From NCBI GenBank assembly GCA_903772945.1, contig CAICTM010001003.1:1-40069 (forward strand): a stretch of 40,069 nt of DNA, read 5' to 3'. A model generated the notes under the pieces. That model was not told the origin of the DNA. It did not search any database and worked only from the letters and a program-made list of their open reading frames with translations. A program made the position numbers and the translations under genes. The first letter of the stretch is position 1. The number at the start of each line of letters is the position of its first letter. This document shows, piece by piece, positions 1 to 10,736 of the stretch. This DNA comes from Seminavis robusta (lineage: Eukaryota > Bacillariophyta > Bacillariophyceae > Naviculales > Naviculaceae).

Positions 1-1909
1 TGAGGACAACAAGAGGGAGAACAAGTGTGAGAACACTCAAGGAAGGGTGCAACTCTGTCCCATTGTTAGTAGTATACCCGAAGGCAAGACGTACCACGGT
101 AGTCTCCAAGAAGAGATCGGCCAGGGGCTTGCTTTGATGGCGGGCTTTGGACCCATTCTTTCCATCGTTGAGGAATGCCTTGAGACGGCCACGTTTGCTG
201 TGCATACTCGAGTTCATGGCCTGTTGTGACTCGTCATTGTCGTTCATGAGCCGCTCTCGGATGTTGTCAGGGAAGAGGGAAGAGACAATCGCGTTGGATT
301 GCGCTGCCTTGGAGACGAGATTTTCATTGCGGTGTTGGACGGCCAAGTCGTAGACCAAAAAGGTAACGGCCACAGAAACAAAGACTACCGCCAAGATGAT
401 AGCAAAGCGCTGGGGGGTTCCCGTGTGGTATGTGTCTTCAAACTTGGAGCTGGGGTAAATGTCCTGGTGGGAGAAGCAGTAAAAGGAATGGTGAGAAAGA
501 CTGTTTGTCGTGAAGCGTCCATCGAGGGTTCCAAACGTAAGTATGTATGTATTTACCATTCGATAGAGTGTATTGCGGGGAGTGGTCCTGTATTCCGGGT
601 TGGTGTGAAGCGCCAAGTCGACAAACACGCCCATGTCCGTGTACTGCTCCTCATGCATATCTCCCTCACCAAGATAGATTGCATCGTTTCCAATAATCTC
701 ATAGGTGAATGTCTGATTCATGTTCTTGCTAATGATGCAATGGATTCCTTGGACACCTTCGGGCAACAAGTTGAGCAGTGCGACATCCAATGCCAGTGCC
801 GCCACAACAATGCCGACAATTTCCGAATCTGCATTCAATGGATCGCGGTGAATCGGGTGAACGGCAAACGTGTGGGGATGCTCGGGAGTCGAATCCAAGA
901 GGTCGCTGTGCTTGGCCGCGTGTTCGGCTTTGGTCATGATGAGATCGACACTGCGGTAGGGTGTAATCATGGTAAAGGTGGTCTCATACTTGAGCGCCAC
1001 ACTGGCATCAATGGCAAACGCCAAGGGCGGGATATGATGAACGTTCCAATTGACAATGCCATAGGTCGCCGGTGGAGGAGAGAACTGTCCCGTGGACGGC
1101 CAGTATTCGTCGCGGTCATCGTCTGGGAGGTAGCCTTGGGGAGAGTTTTTGGAGATGAATGGTTTGTAGACACTGGTATCATTGTTCAAGCGGCGAAAGT
1201 CTCCGTTCTGCATGAGATGAGCCGATTGAATGATCTGCTGGTAGTTTTTCGTGGTGTAGTTGGTGAACTTGTCCTTGTCCTTGGCGTAGACGCGGGGGTA
1301 GATGCAGTAGAACTGCCTTGGACTGCACGAGGGCATCCCTTGCATAGACCTCCCAAAGAGGGATGGTAACCGTGGGCCAGGAGAGGTTGTAGGTCGACGC
1401 CTGACCAGAAACCAAGTGAGCCAGGCCTCGGATCGAGTCACGAAAGTTCTTTTGCTGGTCAATGGCAGCATCACCCACCGTACGAGAGAACTTGGTGAAC
1501 TGAGTTGCAAAGCAGAGCAAAGCAAAAGCAGATGAGGTCAGGTCACAGTGATCATCATGCTCAGAGGGGCACTACGAGAGATACCGGTACACTTGACTTG
1601 ACTTACCGCGGTTTCAAAGTTTTTGGACTCTTCGCCAATGAGGACCAAGTAGGTGGTCAGCGTGACGCCCAGGGCAGTCAATAGCAACGCCAAAGTCATG
1701 GCAACTCGCCACAACTGGACACGCCGTGTGTCCTTGGCAGACATTTTGTATACCTCCTTCTTCTCATCGCGGGCTGGCGGGGGATTGAACGTGGTGGTGG
1801 ATGAGAACTCATTGTCAAAGTCCGAAAAGACAACAGAGTCGCCATCCTCCAATATCTCGTCCTCTAGATTCTGAGAAAGATCGTTGGTTGCGTCCTCCAA
1901 AGATCCCAT
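1..1909 (-). CDS. Receptor-type nucleotide (guanylate/adenylate) cyclase, N-terminal sensor part, partial and frameshifted
   Basis: The ATG is at 1909 (A at -3). Exons I read: 1607-1909, 557-1499, 95-463; introns 1500-1606 (GTAAGT...CAG), 464-556 (93 bp) and a donor GTACGT at 94 leading off the left edge. The product has an acidic N-terminus, a membrane segment at about residues 66-91 (LWRVAMTLALLLTALGVTLT), a roughly 300-residue extracellular region, then a second membrane segment (FAIILAVVFVSVAVTFLVYD) and a juxtamembrane part ending KPLADLFLETTV. This layout, with pieces such as SPPPATYGIVNWNV and HPHTFAVHPIHRDP, matches the CHASE-like receptor cyclases expanded in diatoms. The class III catalytic domain would lie beyond position 1, so cyclase activity is inferred. 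Near 1313 the frame changes: YARDALVQSKA is in one frame and FYCIYPRVYAKDKDKF in the next. No room exists for an intron, so this is an indel (pseudogene or assembly error). Confidence 0.8.
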
Positions 1910-4800
1910 GGTGTTGGTTCAGTTGCTGAAGTTGGTTGGTTAGTTACTTGGAGAGGGGATGATGTGTGGGAAGATAGTCTGAGCAGCTGCCGCACGAATT
2001 GCACGAATAAGATGTCTGTTCTGTCTGTTCTTGGGATTGGCAACAGAAGGACTTGGGTCAGAGTTTGGAGAATTGGTGCTATGAGCTAGCTAGAGTAACG
2101 ATGAGGGTCTCCAAAGTCTTGGGTGTGTGCAATATTATGGCTTGTGCTCTCTGATACCGCAGCCAGCCAGTGTTGTGTTGTAGTTTCCTGTCTTTTACTA
2201 GTACCGCCGGAGTTTGCTTGCTCCCAAAAAAAGAATTGTGAGCCTGGACGGAGGCGGCAAATCTGATACGCTACTGTAGCAAGAAATGACTTAGAAATGA
2301 ATAGACTATTAGTCTAATGGTGGACCACGATTTCACAGTTCACAGTTGAAAGAACGCAGTGGATAGTGGAAGTGGATATGGCATAGTGGATTCCAACCCT
2401 CTAATTCCTGAACAAAAGGGCTTATTAGTGACCTCAATTCTTACCGTACGAGTGCACTGTAGCATGTCTATGTACTAGTATTTATGTACGTCAGTAGCGG
2501 TTGCGTGTTACATTCACTTTCTGAATTCTCGACAAAACGGCTTATTAGTTAGTTGCTTCATAATAATATTCTCAGTGGTTACGGGGGCTTTACGCCTATT
2601 TCATTATAAGTATCGAGAAAATAGAAATAAATGCGAAATGCGAGCTCCTTGAATGAGAGACGACAGCAACGACATGTCCTGGCTTCTTAGTTGCCTGATC
2701 TATCATCCCAAGGTACTCCTCTGATATTAAGATTCTATTCATGCCAAGAAAGACAAGGTGCGACACACATGCCCGTACATTTAGCTTCTGGTTATGCACC
2801 GGGATCGAGAGTAGATTCCCAATCAAGCTTACAACACTTTGTTGAAATTATTCAATCGAATTTCTTCAGCGCATCAGAAACAAATGGTTAACAAATTGTA
2901 CCATTGCCAGCAGAAAAATATTCCTGTTGCCATGAACCTACAGACGCGGTTTTTCCCATTCCGCTTACACACCCGGTACCAGGTACGGTATGCAGATAAA
3001 GACTACATATCAGTTCAAAAACTCCATAAAATTCTGTTTGTTTCAAAGGAGTCATACGGTATTGTAGAATGGAATGATGATCAATCATAACTTATTATTT
3101 GCTACATGTACAGTATTTCTTGACCATACCAGTACGGTACCGATATCATGCCAAGGTGCCAAGAGGAGTGGAGCCTACTGGTACAGGTACCTGGTATGCA
3201 TACATGTTTGGTACCGATACCGGTGAGCTGTTGATTTCTAATATCCAAGGGTTTGCAGCTCTTCAGCACTGTCCAAACATTGGATTTTGATGCACATTTA
3301 CCCCTGGACTTTCAAAAAGGATTTAAAGTCCGAATCTAAATGACTCCTTTGGAACTTCAATTTCGATCATGACTAGATCTATGACTTTATGAATGCCATG
3401 AGCGCAAGGCTCATTAATGCTTAATCCTCCCCCACGGCCATTTTGAATCAGCTTTGAAGCTTGAATTGTCAAACTGTACCGGTGTCAAAGCTGCACGAAT
3501 GAATCAGTTAAAGCTTTATGTTGATCGCTTTTTTAGCCTTCTCATTCGCGATGCCACATACCACATACCACATACCACATACCGATGACAGCAATGCATT
3601 AATTAAGCCTTTACTATGATCGTCATCATGAACACCTTTTGTGAACTGAACGAGTGTCATTTTCTGGGAAGAAACCAGAACAGACAGCAAAACAAAACGG
3701 GAAATGAGGGACCCTGGCAGTTGTTTCAATGGAAAAACATGGGAGAAGGGGGCTTTTACACTAGCTTTGGGAGTCAGACAGTCACACATCCGATAGCTTC
3801 CCTTTGGAGAACCCCCTATCTTCTTATTTAGTATTTGTTTCTAGAGGTACATGTAGTAGAGAGGCATCCCCATCTAATTCAGTAGGCATGTAGAAGGAGC
3901 AGCATTGGTAAAGCCAGATTGCTGCCAATCTTGATAAAGCCCTACCTAGAGAGATCCAAACGCAGTACTAGTATCTTCCCTTGTCTCTTCTTATTGTCTT
4001 ATTGGACCATACTCAAGAGAGTTACAATTTTTTATTAAAGCGTTTGAGTCCTCTGCTTTCCTTTTCGCAATGGATGGTGGTACTTATCATAGTCTAATCC
4101 TTAATCCTTAATCGTTCCTGGCCAGTATCCAGAATAATCCAGATCACATGTCCCATGGGGTTGGCAGGGCAATGGCGACACCACAGCTTGTTCTATTCAC
4201 TCGATTAAAATTTGTTCATTGGTTTATGAGAGCAGAATCCACGCTTTATGGGACGTTTCACTGTTAGCCATTGCCACTCCCGCCTTTGCCGTTTGGGCAG
4301 GTCAACCAAGTCTTAGTTTGTTTGCTCGTTCACTGTTCTCCATTGTGCTCTATTGCAATATTATGGAACTGCATTATGGTGGAACTCCATTATTGCAGAA
4401 CGCAGCCAGCAAAGCCCAGCCAAGTCTTCTCGGCTCGTTTGCGTAATAGTGTCCGTGTGACCAGTTGCTTTTGACATTGACACGCAGGGCCATTCTGGCG
4501 CATTCCCCTCAACTGAAACGTTGCAGAACGCCAAGCAAATGGGAAGAGCTACACTGCAGCATGCTCTGAAGTGGAATAACAAGGCAGCTGCCATGGACGA
4601 TGCCCACAGTACGGGTACGATGCGCCATGCGAGAACAACGACGTCACCCTCAATTGATTCTACTGAGAGCAGCAACCAACAAGTACATGTAATGCTACTG
4701 ACTGACTAGATTCAATGATTAGCCCTTGGGTAACTATTTTGGGGCTCCATACTCTTCTGAAGCGGACATGCATTCACAGACGAACCAAGCAAGGGTCGTC
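1910..4800. other. Gene-poor intergenic stretch
   Basis: I find no convincing gene in these 2.9 kb. Open frames are all short (about 100 codons or less), most lack family resemblance and many would start from TTG or GTG. The stretch holds short KpnI-like palindromes (GGTACC, ACCGGT) clustered at about 2960-3230, a 7-bp tandem repeat at 3554-3583, and two similar blocks ending CGGCTTATTAGT or GGGCTTATTAGT near 2420 and 2540. Promoters of the divergently placed flanking genes are not expected here on both sides, since the left cyclase gene starts at 1909 but the Hint gene ends at 4801. Confidence 0.6.
3554..3583. repeat. CCACATA tandem microsatellite
   Basis: Four uninterrupted copies of the 7-mer CCACATA followed by CC. 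Confidence 0.9.
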
Positions 4801-6861
4801 TCAATTGATGCTCTTCTCATTTGCAACTCTACAGTGGAACAACCCAGACACCGCCTTTGCACCTTTTGCCGGAAAGAGGAGAAGGCCCACTGCAAAAAGT
4901 ACCGACCCACAAGAAGCCGCACCAAAAAAAGTTTCCAAGGCATAGCATGGGAGAGACACCAGCAACACCAGGATCACGAGGGGCCACGAAGCAAAAGCAT
5001 ACGCATCCCCTACAGAGGCAAGTTTTTCGATCAGAGCTCCAAACCAAGCCTGGCCCTTCTCTGTGCGATAATTGCACAACTTTGGCGAGACACCCATGCA
5101 AAGGAGACGGATTGGGGCAAGAGATATATGCTGAAGTTGGTCTTCCGAAAGGGGAATATGCACTCCTTTGCTTGTAGTGATCGCACCGCTGTCATTGCTC
5201 AAACCAATAGTTATGTAATTGGAAGCTGCAACACCATTCACCATGATGGTTCCGGATGGTGTGAGTGGAGCATAGAGTCCATCGTCCCGAGTAACAGTCT
5301 GGATCTTCGTGATAGCTGTCTCCTTGTCAACCCCATCAAGCAAGTCGCCGACTTGTAGGGAAACTGCAGGCACTGGGTGAACTCTACCTTTCACAAAGAT
5401 TAGGTGATTCTTGGTGACCTCAAGAGGTCCTTGTCCATCCTTGGTGTAAACTTGGAGAAAGTCCTCTTTCTTGGTATAGGGCAAATGGGCAAATGCATAG
5501 ACAGGCTCATACACACCCTGCTTTGTCAAGACTTGATCACCAACCCTAAGATCCATCATTTTTATTTCACCCTTTGCCAACACTTGGACGCTAGTAATGC
5601 CAGAAAAACAATCCCCATCGTCGACCCACTGGCAATATTTCTGGTCTTTACACACTTCGTCGGCATCACAATCATCGCCACTTTGGCATTCCCTCGTCAG
5701 GCACTTGTGAGATGAATCGTTACAATAATCGCTTTCCGAGCATTCCGAATCTGCTTTGCATTCCTTTTTCTTGCACTGATGGAGGTGATCGCACCACTCT
5801 CCGTCTGCGCAGTCTCCATCCTCCACACACACATAGCATTTGTAATTTGAAGCACACACCAATCCATCCGGGCAAGCCACACTCGAGTCATCTACACCAC
5901 ATTCTGGTATGACACAAACCTCATATGCGTTGCATTCCAGACCTTTCTTGCACAACGGCCACCTTGGCCATTGTTGACAATACTCTCCTTCTCCAGCAGT
6001 CCTCGCGTCGAGACATTCACCACTGCCATCCGGGTGAACGTGAAAACAGTATTCGTACTCCCAGTTCTCACAAGGAGAAGTATAGATATATGTCTTTTCC
6101 TCCTCTCTGCAACTGCCAATCATGTCTTCATCCAGCCTTCGGCGTGCTTGGTTACCATCAGCTGCGGGAAGACCAAGTAGCTCATCATCCGCACCCTTTA
6201 GTTCATCAAGCACTTTTAATACTTGCATGTAGGTTTCCTCAATGGTCTTGCTTAATATACCAATCTCTTTGCCATCGCTTTTGCCTGCCAACACAACCAA
6301 TTCTACCTTTCTCACATTTGTTAAGGTCTTCATCAGAAGATCAAAGAGTCCTTCAAGGTCTTCTTCGAGCTTTGAGATCTTCTCGATATCTTTCGAATCT
6401 GTTTCCGCAGCTTTCATGTGGCCAAGACGTTTTACAAGCTCGCTTTCATGGTAGTTGATCGAGGTTGCAGCCGCATCCAGAATACGCAGAAACTCGCCAT
6501 TTGGTGCGTCTCCATTGCTTTGATAGACTCCCACTTCAGCGGCTTTGGCCGTGAGGTTCAGCAAGTGATCCATTCCTGTGGCCATTTCATCATGCAATTG
6601 AGCTGCGATGTTCGCGGACATGCCATCAGCTGCTTCCAGTTTCCTGTGGGTATTGGGGGGGATCGCACGTCGCAACTCCTCCAACCGGGCTCGAACCAGG
6701 TACTTTCCACCCGTCTCAACAACTTCGGTAGGAAGAGTTTCCAAAAGCGCTCTTCGTAGACTGGAAAAGCGCTCGGAAGCGCAACTGCATTTTGCTGCTA
6801 GGAGGAGAAGAAGCACTTGGCTCACCTTGAAAAGCCGCATTGGGGCAAAAAGGATCTTCAT
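4801..6861 (-). CDS. Secreted/membrane Cys-rich protein with a Hint (hedgehog/intein) module
   Basis: Single exon, 686 residues, ATG at 6861 with A at -3. An N-terminal signal peptide (VSQVLLLLLAAKCSCA) leads into a helical, charged region (about 60-250). A cysteine-rich stretch follows (about 250-415) built of small C-x-(D/S)-x-x-C-type units such as CKADSECSESDYC. The Hint module begins at Cys418 in GDCFSG, directly comparable with the Cys-Phe at the hedgehog cleavage junction, and has VLAKGEIKMMDLRVGDQVLT and the block-B motif T483-x-x-H486 (VTKNHLIFV). A late Hint-like stretch is GTIMVNGVAASNY, where hedgehogs usually have ASCY; here the Cys is replaced by Asn. Two hydrophobic segments follow (PLVILVLLVSLPCYA and SVLFAVGLLLFPA). 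Known family chemistry is thioester formation at the Cys and self-cleavage N-terminal to it; whether this one cleaves, and with what nucleophile, is open. Could be a diatom signalling or adhesion protein. Confidence 0.85.
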   Translation of the reverse strand: MKILFAPMRLFKVSQVLLLLLAAKCSCASERFSSLRRALLETLPTEVVETGGKYLVRARLEELRRAIPPNTHRKLEAADGMSANIAAQLHDEMATGMDHLLNLTAKAAEVGVYQSNGDAPNGEFLRILDAAATSINYHESELVKRLGHMKAAETDSKDIEKISKLEEDLEGLFDLLMKTLTNVRKVELVVLAGKSDGKEIGILSKTIEETYMQVLKVLDELKGADDELLGLPAADGNQARRRLDEDMIGSCREEEKTYIYTSPCENWEYEYCFHVHPDGSGECLDARTAGEGEYCQQWPRWPLCKKGLECNAYEVCVIPECGVDDSSVACPDGLVCASNYKCYVCVEDGDCADGEWCDHLHQCKKKECKADSECSESDYCNDSSHKCLTRECQSGDDCDADEVCKDQKYCQWVDDGDCFSGITSVQVLAKGEIKMMDLRVGDQVLTKQGVYEPVYAFAHLPYTKKEDFLQVYTKDGQGPLEVTKNHLIFVKGRVHPVPAVSLQVGDLLDGVDKETAITKIQTVTRDDGLYAPLTPSGTIMVNGVAASNYITIGLSNDSGAITTSKGVHIPLSEDQLQHISLAPIRLLCMGVSPKLCNYRTEKGQAWFGALIEKLASVGDAYAFASWPLVILVLLVSLPCYALETFFGAASCGSVLFAVGLLLFPAKGAKAVSGLFHCRVANEKSIN

Positions 6862-7520
6862 GATGGATATGAAAGGGGCTCTTGGCAGACTGGTTGAAGC
6901 ACGAAAATGTAACTGGTGCTTGTTGTGGAAATTTGTGAGTGGAGATTTTCACAGATTTTCACAGAGCTCTAGTACCGTAGACTGTACGTACCATATGGGG
7001 TGTCCGCATTGGAATAGCAACACGAATAGAAGATACACACATAAGATGTCGTACCCTTTAACTAAATGATTCTCACGTTAAACAAGCTAGATTTAAAGTC
7101 AAGACGGTTTGGAGCTCATGCCCGCTATTAAAACGTCGTGTTAACGTTTTTGCGCCTCCAACGCACACATTCGAGGCAGCCGGGTCGGTTGGCTCCACTA
7201 ATTCCGACAGTTGCCTCCGCATCGATCGATCAAGCGTAATTACGCTGGATCGATTGATTCATGATGGCTGATCAGTCAATTCCAAGGGCCAACCATGTCA
7301 TTGCCTTCAGACAACTCTATATCATGTTGCCTCTTGTCCTTTGAACTCGCTCTAGACGCAGACATCAGCGTAAAGACACTAACCATGATTCACTCTTCTG
7401 AATTTCCAAATTGGGGGTTCCTACTCATGAAAACTTCTGACAACGGATCTTTCATTTGAATGATGGCCACCATAGTTGGTTGCACTGTCGAGATTACTGC
7501 TTTGGCTCACTGTTGTTACG
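6862..7520. other. Intergenic region between divergent genes
   Basis: The region contains the 5' sides of the Hint gene (minus) and the transposase gene (plus). Apart from the palindrome at 7221-7258 I see nothing that looks coding. I could not recognise a terminal inverted repeat matching the far side of the transposase. Confidence 0.5.
7221..7258. repeat. 38-bp near-perfect palindrome
   Basis: The sequence reads almost the same on both strands, with a perfect core GCGTAATTACGC and arms of ATCGATCGATC against GATCGATTGAT. It lies about 260 bp before the transposase start. It could be a hairpin, a binding site, or an internal part of the mobile element; the sequence alone does not decide. 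Confidence 0.8.
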
Positions 7521-10500
7521 ATGTCGTATCATCACCCAAATCACCAGCGGCCGCCATTGATGCAGCTGCAGCTGCAACCTCAGCAGCAGCCGGTGATTCC
7601 GGTGGTGCCGGTGGTGCCGAGGAAGCGACAATCATCAAAACGAAAGACACGCACAAATGAGGAGTGGAGAGAGGATTTGAAACAGATCTATGGGTCCATT
7701 CTCCGGAGTCGGCTGGATGGAAATATGGGTGCTACGCTCCGCAGCTACTGCTATGGAACTGTGGGGATGGTACCCCAGTACACAAGAATCTCAGCTGTTT
7801 GGAAAGAGCTTGGTTTGGAAGAATTCCTTTCCAGAGAAGTGCCTCCCGTGAACCGTGCTCTGATTGAACGGATTGATGCCAAGTTTCCAGTTGCAATTAT
7901 TGAGCAACACGAAGGCTATGACAATGAGAAAGTGGGCCGTGATCGAAGACACAGCAAGAAGAATGAAAAGAGAACAAGTGCAGCATGGCGCAAATTGCTT
8001 TCCGAAGTCTATCATTTTCTCTACGGGGCAAAGACCTCCGATGTGGCTCGATCAGAAACAGTCCGATCATACTGCCGAGATGTTCTCAAATCTGAGCAGC
8101 AATATCGGAGAATAATTGACTTCTGGACCAAGCTTAGGCTTGACAAAGATCTTGAGAATGGAGTGCTTCCGACAGATTCTAGTCTGAAGGAAAAGCTGGC
8201 AACTCAGTTTCTGGACGTCCAGCTACTATCAAGGGATCTCCGGCCTTCATCGAATTCTTACTTCGACAACAACGAAGAAGATGCCTTGCGTGAATTTGTT
8301 GCAGCTTGTGCGAGAACAGGGTTTCCAGTGGAGAAAACAACCCTCAAAGAAGCAGCAGATGCATTTCTAGAAGCAGATGGAATTGGTGCTGGTATCAACA
8401 GTATTGGAGGCATTAGTGATGACACTGTTTCACGTATTTACAAAGAGGGTCGTATCAAAGCAAAGACCAATGCAAATCCCATCGATCCAAAGCGAGCCTC
8501 TCAGGCCGATCCACAAGTTTTGAATTGTCTCTACCATCAAGCGGACGCCTGGGTGAAGATGGCGCATGAAATCAATCCGGACGTGTGGCCTGAATGCCGC
8601 TACCCAGATATACCACCGCATCGCATCTATAACACAGATGAGCAGGGACCGAATCCAACTCAGCTTAGAAATCCTGTTCTCATACCCGAAGATATGATAT
8701 TGGGAAGGTCTCGACTTTTTCAGAATACGAGAGAGGGCGATGGCAAAATGAGCTTTCACTACAGTATCGCCAATGTTGTTCGAGCAGATGGCGCCCAATA
8801 CCATCCTTTCGAGTCAGTGGAGGGAGCGCCTGCTCCATACGTCCTCATTTCAGATGCTTCTAGCCAAAGTGTCCTCGATACAATGGAGAAAACAGATCGC
8901 GACAATCATTTAGCCAACCAAACAGAGTCGGATGAAATTCAACTCAATCCAACTGTTCTCGAGGGATGGTTCGATGACTACGAAGTTGGGAAGAACAACG
9001 CAAAAGTTAACAAGTTTGGTTTCCAAGTGAGAACAACGCCGTCTGGCAGTATGTTGAAAAGGACTTTCTACGATTTCCTCCTTCACTTCTCGAGTCAACT
9101 CCCTCATGATCAAGGCAAGGGTGGGCAAGGAGTTATCCTCTTCCTCGATTGGCATTGCTCCCGTGAGTGCCCACAGTCACTCATTGCTGCTTTCTTTGAG
9201 CACAACATCTTGATCATTGTCCTTCCATCCAAAACAAGTATTTGGTCGCAGCCTTGTGATAATGGAAAGAATGAATTGACTGCCATTGATGTTGCTGGAG
9301 CCGCTCACAAGCTAGGCCTCTTTGTTGGCCAGTCGCTAGACTACTTGGATGCCAATCGAATCTTCCGCGAAGGTCTGGAAAAGAATTGCCTTGACCAAAA
9401 CGACGAGTTGAGACGTCGCGGAACAAATGCTGTTGTTAGCAGCTTTCGAAAGACAGGCCTCTACCCCATGGATTACAACAATGCAGGTTGGCAGCTCGCT
9501 ACTTTCATGAATTTCAATCCACTCAACCAAATGATCAAAGAGCAGAGGAAACAAGCCGGCGAGAGGTTACCCGTAATATATTGGGTTGTCAAACCTATTC
9601 CACCTAATGAGAGGGATCCTCTTAGCGAAGAGGAAGAAAATGCCATCCGAAGTTTCATAAACAAAGAAGATTTCATGTGCGGGGACAGCAACAATGATAA
9701 TGACAACGAGGACAACGACTTGGATTCTTGTTCTTCGGGGGATGGCAGTGGCATCGACATCCCGCCTCTCTTTCTCGCAGCAGCAATTGCTGAGCACCTG
9801 CTTGGAACATATCTTGGCAACTCACAACGTGACCTTAACAACCCTCCTACACCCAATGAAGACTACGAAATAGCAGCATTGAAGCTTGTCAAGTTTGTGC
9901 CCGTCACCGAAGACGTCCGTGTTGACACAACTTGTAAGCTGACAGCAGAACAAGTGGCCGAGCACAAGCTGCGAACCAAGTTGTCTGTTTTAAAGTTTGG
10001 ACACTCAATTATTCTCCGAAGAAAGAATGCTCCAGGTGAAAAGCTGAACTTGACAAAGCAGAATCGAAAGCAATTCATTGTCCTCGACAATGACAAGAGG
10101 GAGAGCCGACAAATGATTCCAATGACAGTTCAGCAAATCTTAGAGTGCTGCTATGATGGCGCTGATGATGAGTCTTACACTCTCACAAAGAAAGATAAGA
10201 GAAAGGGCCAAAAGCAACAAAGAGTGGCCCGGAAACGCCTGAATGAGTCCATGTATGAAGCCGCGATCGATGAAGGCGACAGCCAGAGACACGATCGCAA
10301 CGTCGAAGAGATTACACGTCGGTTGAATGTGAAGCGGCCTCGCTTTGCGCGGAAGCTACAGACGATTCTAGAGGAAGAAGATATGGAATGGTCCGACCTC
10401 TACAGTGACTTTGACGCTGTCTCAATGTTGCCATTTACCAGTGTGGTCAACGTGGCACAGCAAGGTGTTGAGAAGGAAATCACAGTATCTAGAGTTGGAT

Positions 10501-10736
10501 CCGATGTTACTGCAGTGGGCCACTTGATGCAGACAACGGTAATGAGGCTAATGGTCGAAAAGAATGCAAGAGCGAACGCCAATAGAGTCAAACGAACTCG
10601 AAAGCGATTTGCTGGTACGTTGACGAACCTAGGCAAGTCTGGACTTGTGTCGGGTATTCTGCTGCAGCGGCAACGCAAGGAAGAGCAACTCAAACAGGCG
10701 AAAAACACAAGAGAAGACAGCTTCAGAGGACGTTGA
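7521..10736 (+). CDS. DDE-superfamily transposase, pogo/jerky (DDE_1)-like
   Basis: From the first ATG at 7521 the product has 1071 residues; the open frame extends upstream only from a TTG. The N-terminus is Gln/Pro-rich and then basic. Two similar helical units follow: WREDLKQIYGSILRSR at about 50 and WRKLLSEVYHFLYGAK at about 157, each followed by an RSYC motif and an Ile/Val-x-x-Phe/Trp-(T/K) stretch, so the putative DNA-binding part looks internally duplicated. The catalytic core has Asp373 in YNTDEQG, Asp543 in LFLDWHCSR and Asp580 in SQPCDNG, with LPSKTSIWSQP before the third Asp and SFRKTGLYPMD after it, as in DDE_1 proteins. The spacing between the second and third Asp (36 residues between) fits pogo-type enzymes. 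An acidic insert follows at about 715-755. Cut-and-paste transposition is inferred. The frame ends at 10736, but coherent coding continues in another frame (see 10721-11097). Could also be a domesticated transposase. Confidence 0.85.
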   Translation: MSYHHPNHQRPPLMQLQLQPQQQPVIPVVPVVPRKRQSSKRKTRTNEEWREDLKQIYGSILRSRLDGNMGATLRSYCYGTVGMVPQYTRISAVWKELGLEEFLSREVPPVNRALIERIDAKFPVAIIEQHEGYDNEKVGRDRRHSKKNEKRTSAAWRKLLSEVYHFLYGAKTSDVARSETVRSYCRDVLKSEQQYRRIIDFWTKLRLDKDLENGVLPTDSSLKEKLATQFLDVQLLSRDLRPSSNSYFDNNEEDALREFVAACARTGFPVEKTTLKEAADAFLEADGIGAGINSIGGISDDTVSRIYKEGRIKAKTNANPIDPKRASQADPQVLNCLYHQADAWVKMAHEINPDVWPECRYPDIPPHRIYNTDEQGPNPTQLRNPVLIPEDMILGRSRLFQNTREGDGKMSFHYSIANVVRADGAQYHPFESVEGAPAPYVLISDASSQSVLDTMEKTDRDNHLANQTESDEIQLNPTVLEGWFDDYEVGKNNAKVNKFGFQVRTTPSGSMLKRTFYDFLLHFSSQLPHDQGKGGQGVILFLDWHCSRECPQSLIAAFFEHNILIIVLPSKTSIWSQPCDNGKNELTAIDVAGAAHKLGLFVGQSLDYLDANRIFREGLEKNCLDQNDELRRRGTNAVVSSFRKTGLYPMDYNNAGWQLATFMNFNPLNQMIKEQRKQAGERLPVIYWVVKPIPPNERDPLSEEEENAIRSFINKEDFMCGDSNNDNDNEDNDLDSCSSGDGSGIDIPPLFLAAAIAEHLLGTYLGNSQRDLNNPPTPNEDYEIAALKLVKFVPVTEDVRVDTTCKLTAEQVAEHKLRTKLSVLKFGHSIILRRKNAPGEKLNLTKQNRKQFIVLDNDKRESRQMIPMTVQQILECCYDGADDESYTLTKKDKRKGQKQQRVARKRLNESMYEAAIDEGDSQRHDRNVEEITRRLNVKRPRFARKLQTILEEEDMEWSDLYSDFDAVSMLPFTSVVNVAQQGVEKEITVSRVGSDVTAVGHLMQTTVMRLMVEKNARANANRVKRTRKRFAGTLTNLGKSGLVSGILLQRQRKEEQLKQAKNTREDSFRGR

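Noticed and set aside
299..1369. Long plus-strand open frame of 356 codons
   Set aside because: It is antisense to the cyclase exons, which have clear family features and splice sites; its own text shows no domain.
2596..4709. Scattered short frames of 60-104 codons
   Set aside because: No start context, domain or composition distinguishes them from chance.
4726..5358. Plus-strand open frame of 210 codons
   Set aside because: It lies opposite the C-terminal part of the Hint protein and has no recognisable feature.
10695..10712. A -1 slippery site at GCGAAAAAC in the transposase
   Set aside because: The run has five A's, not the six needed for A-AAA-AAC, and the extension lies in the +1 frame, not the -1 frame.
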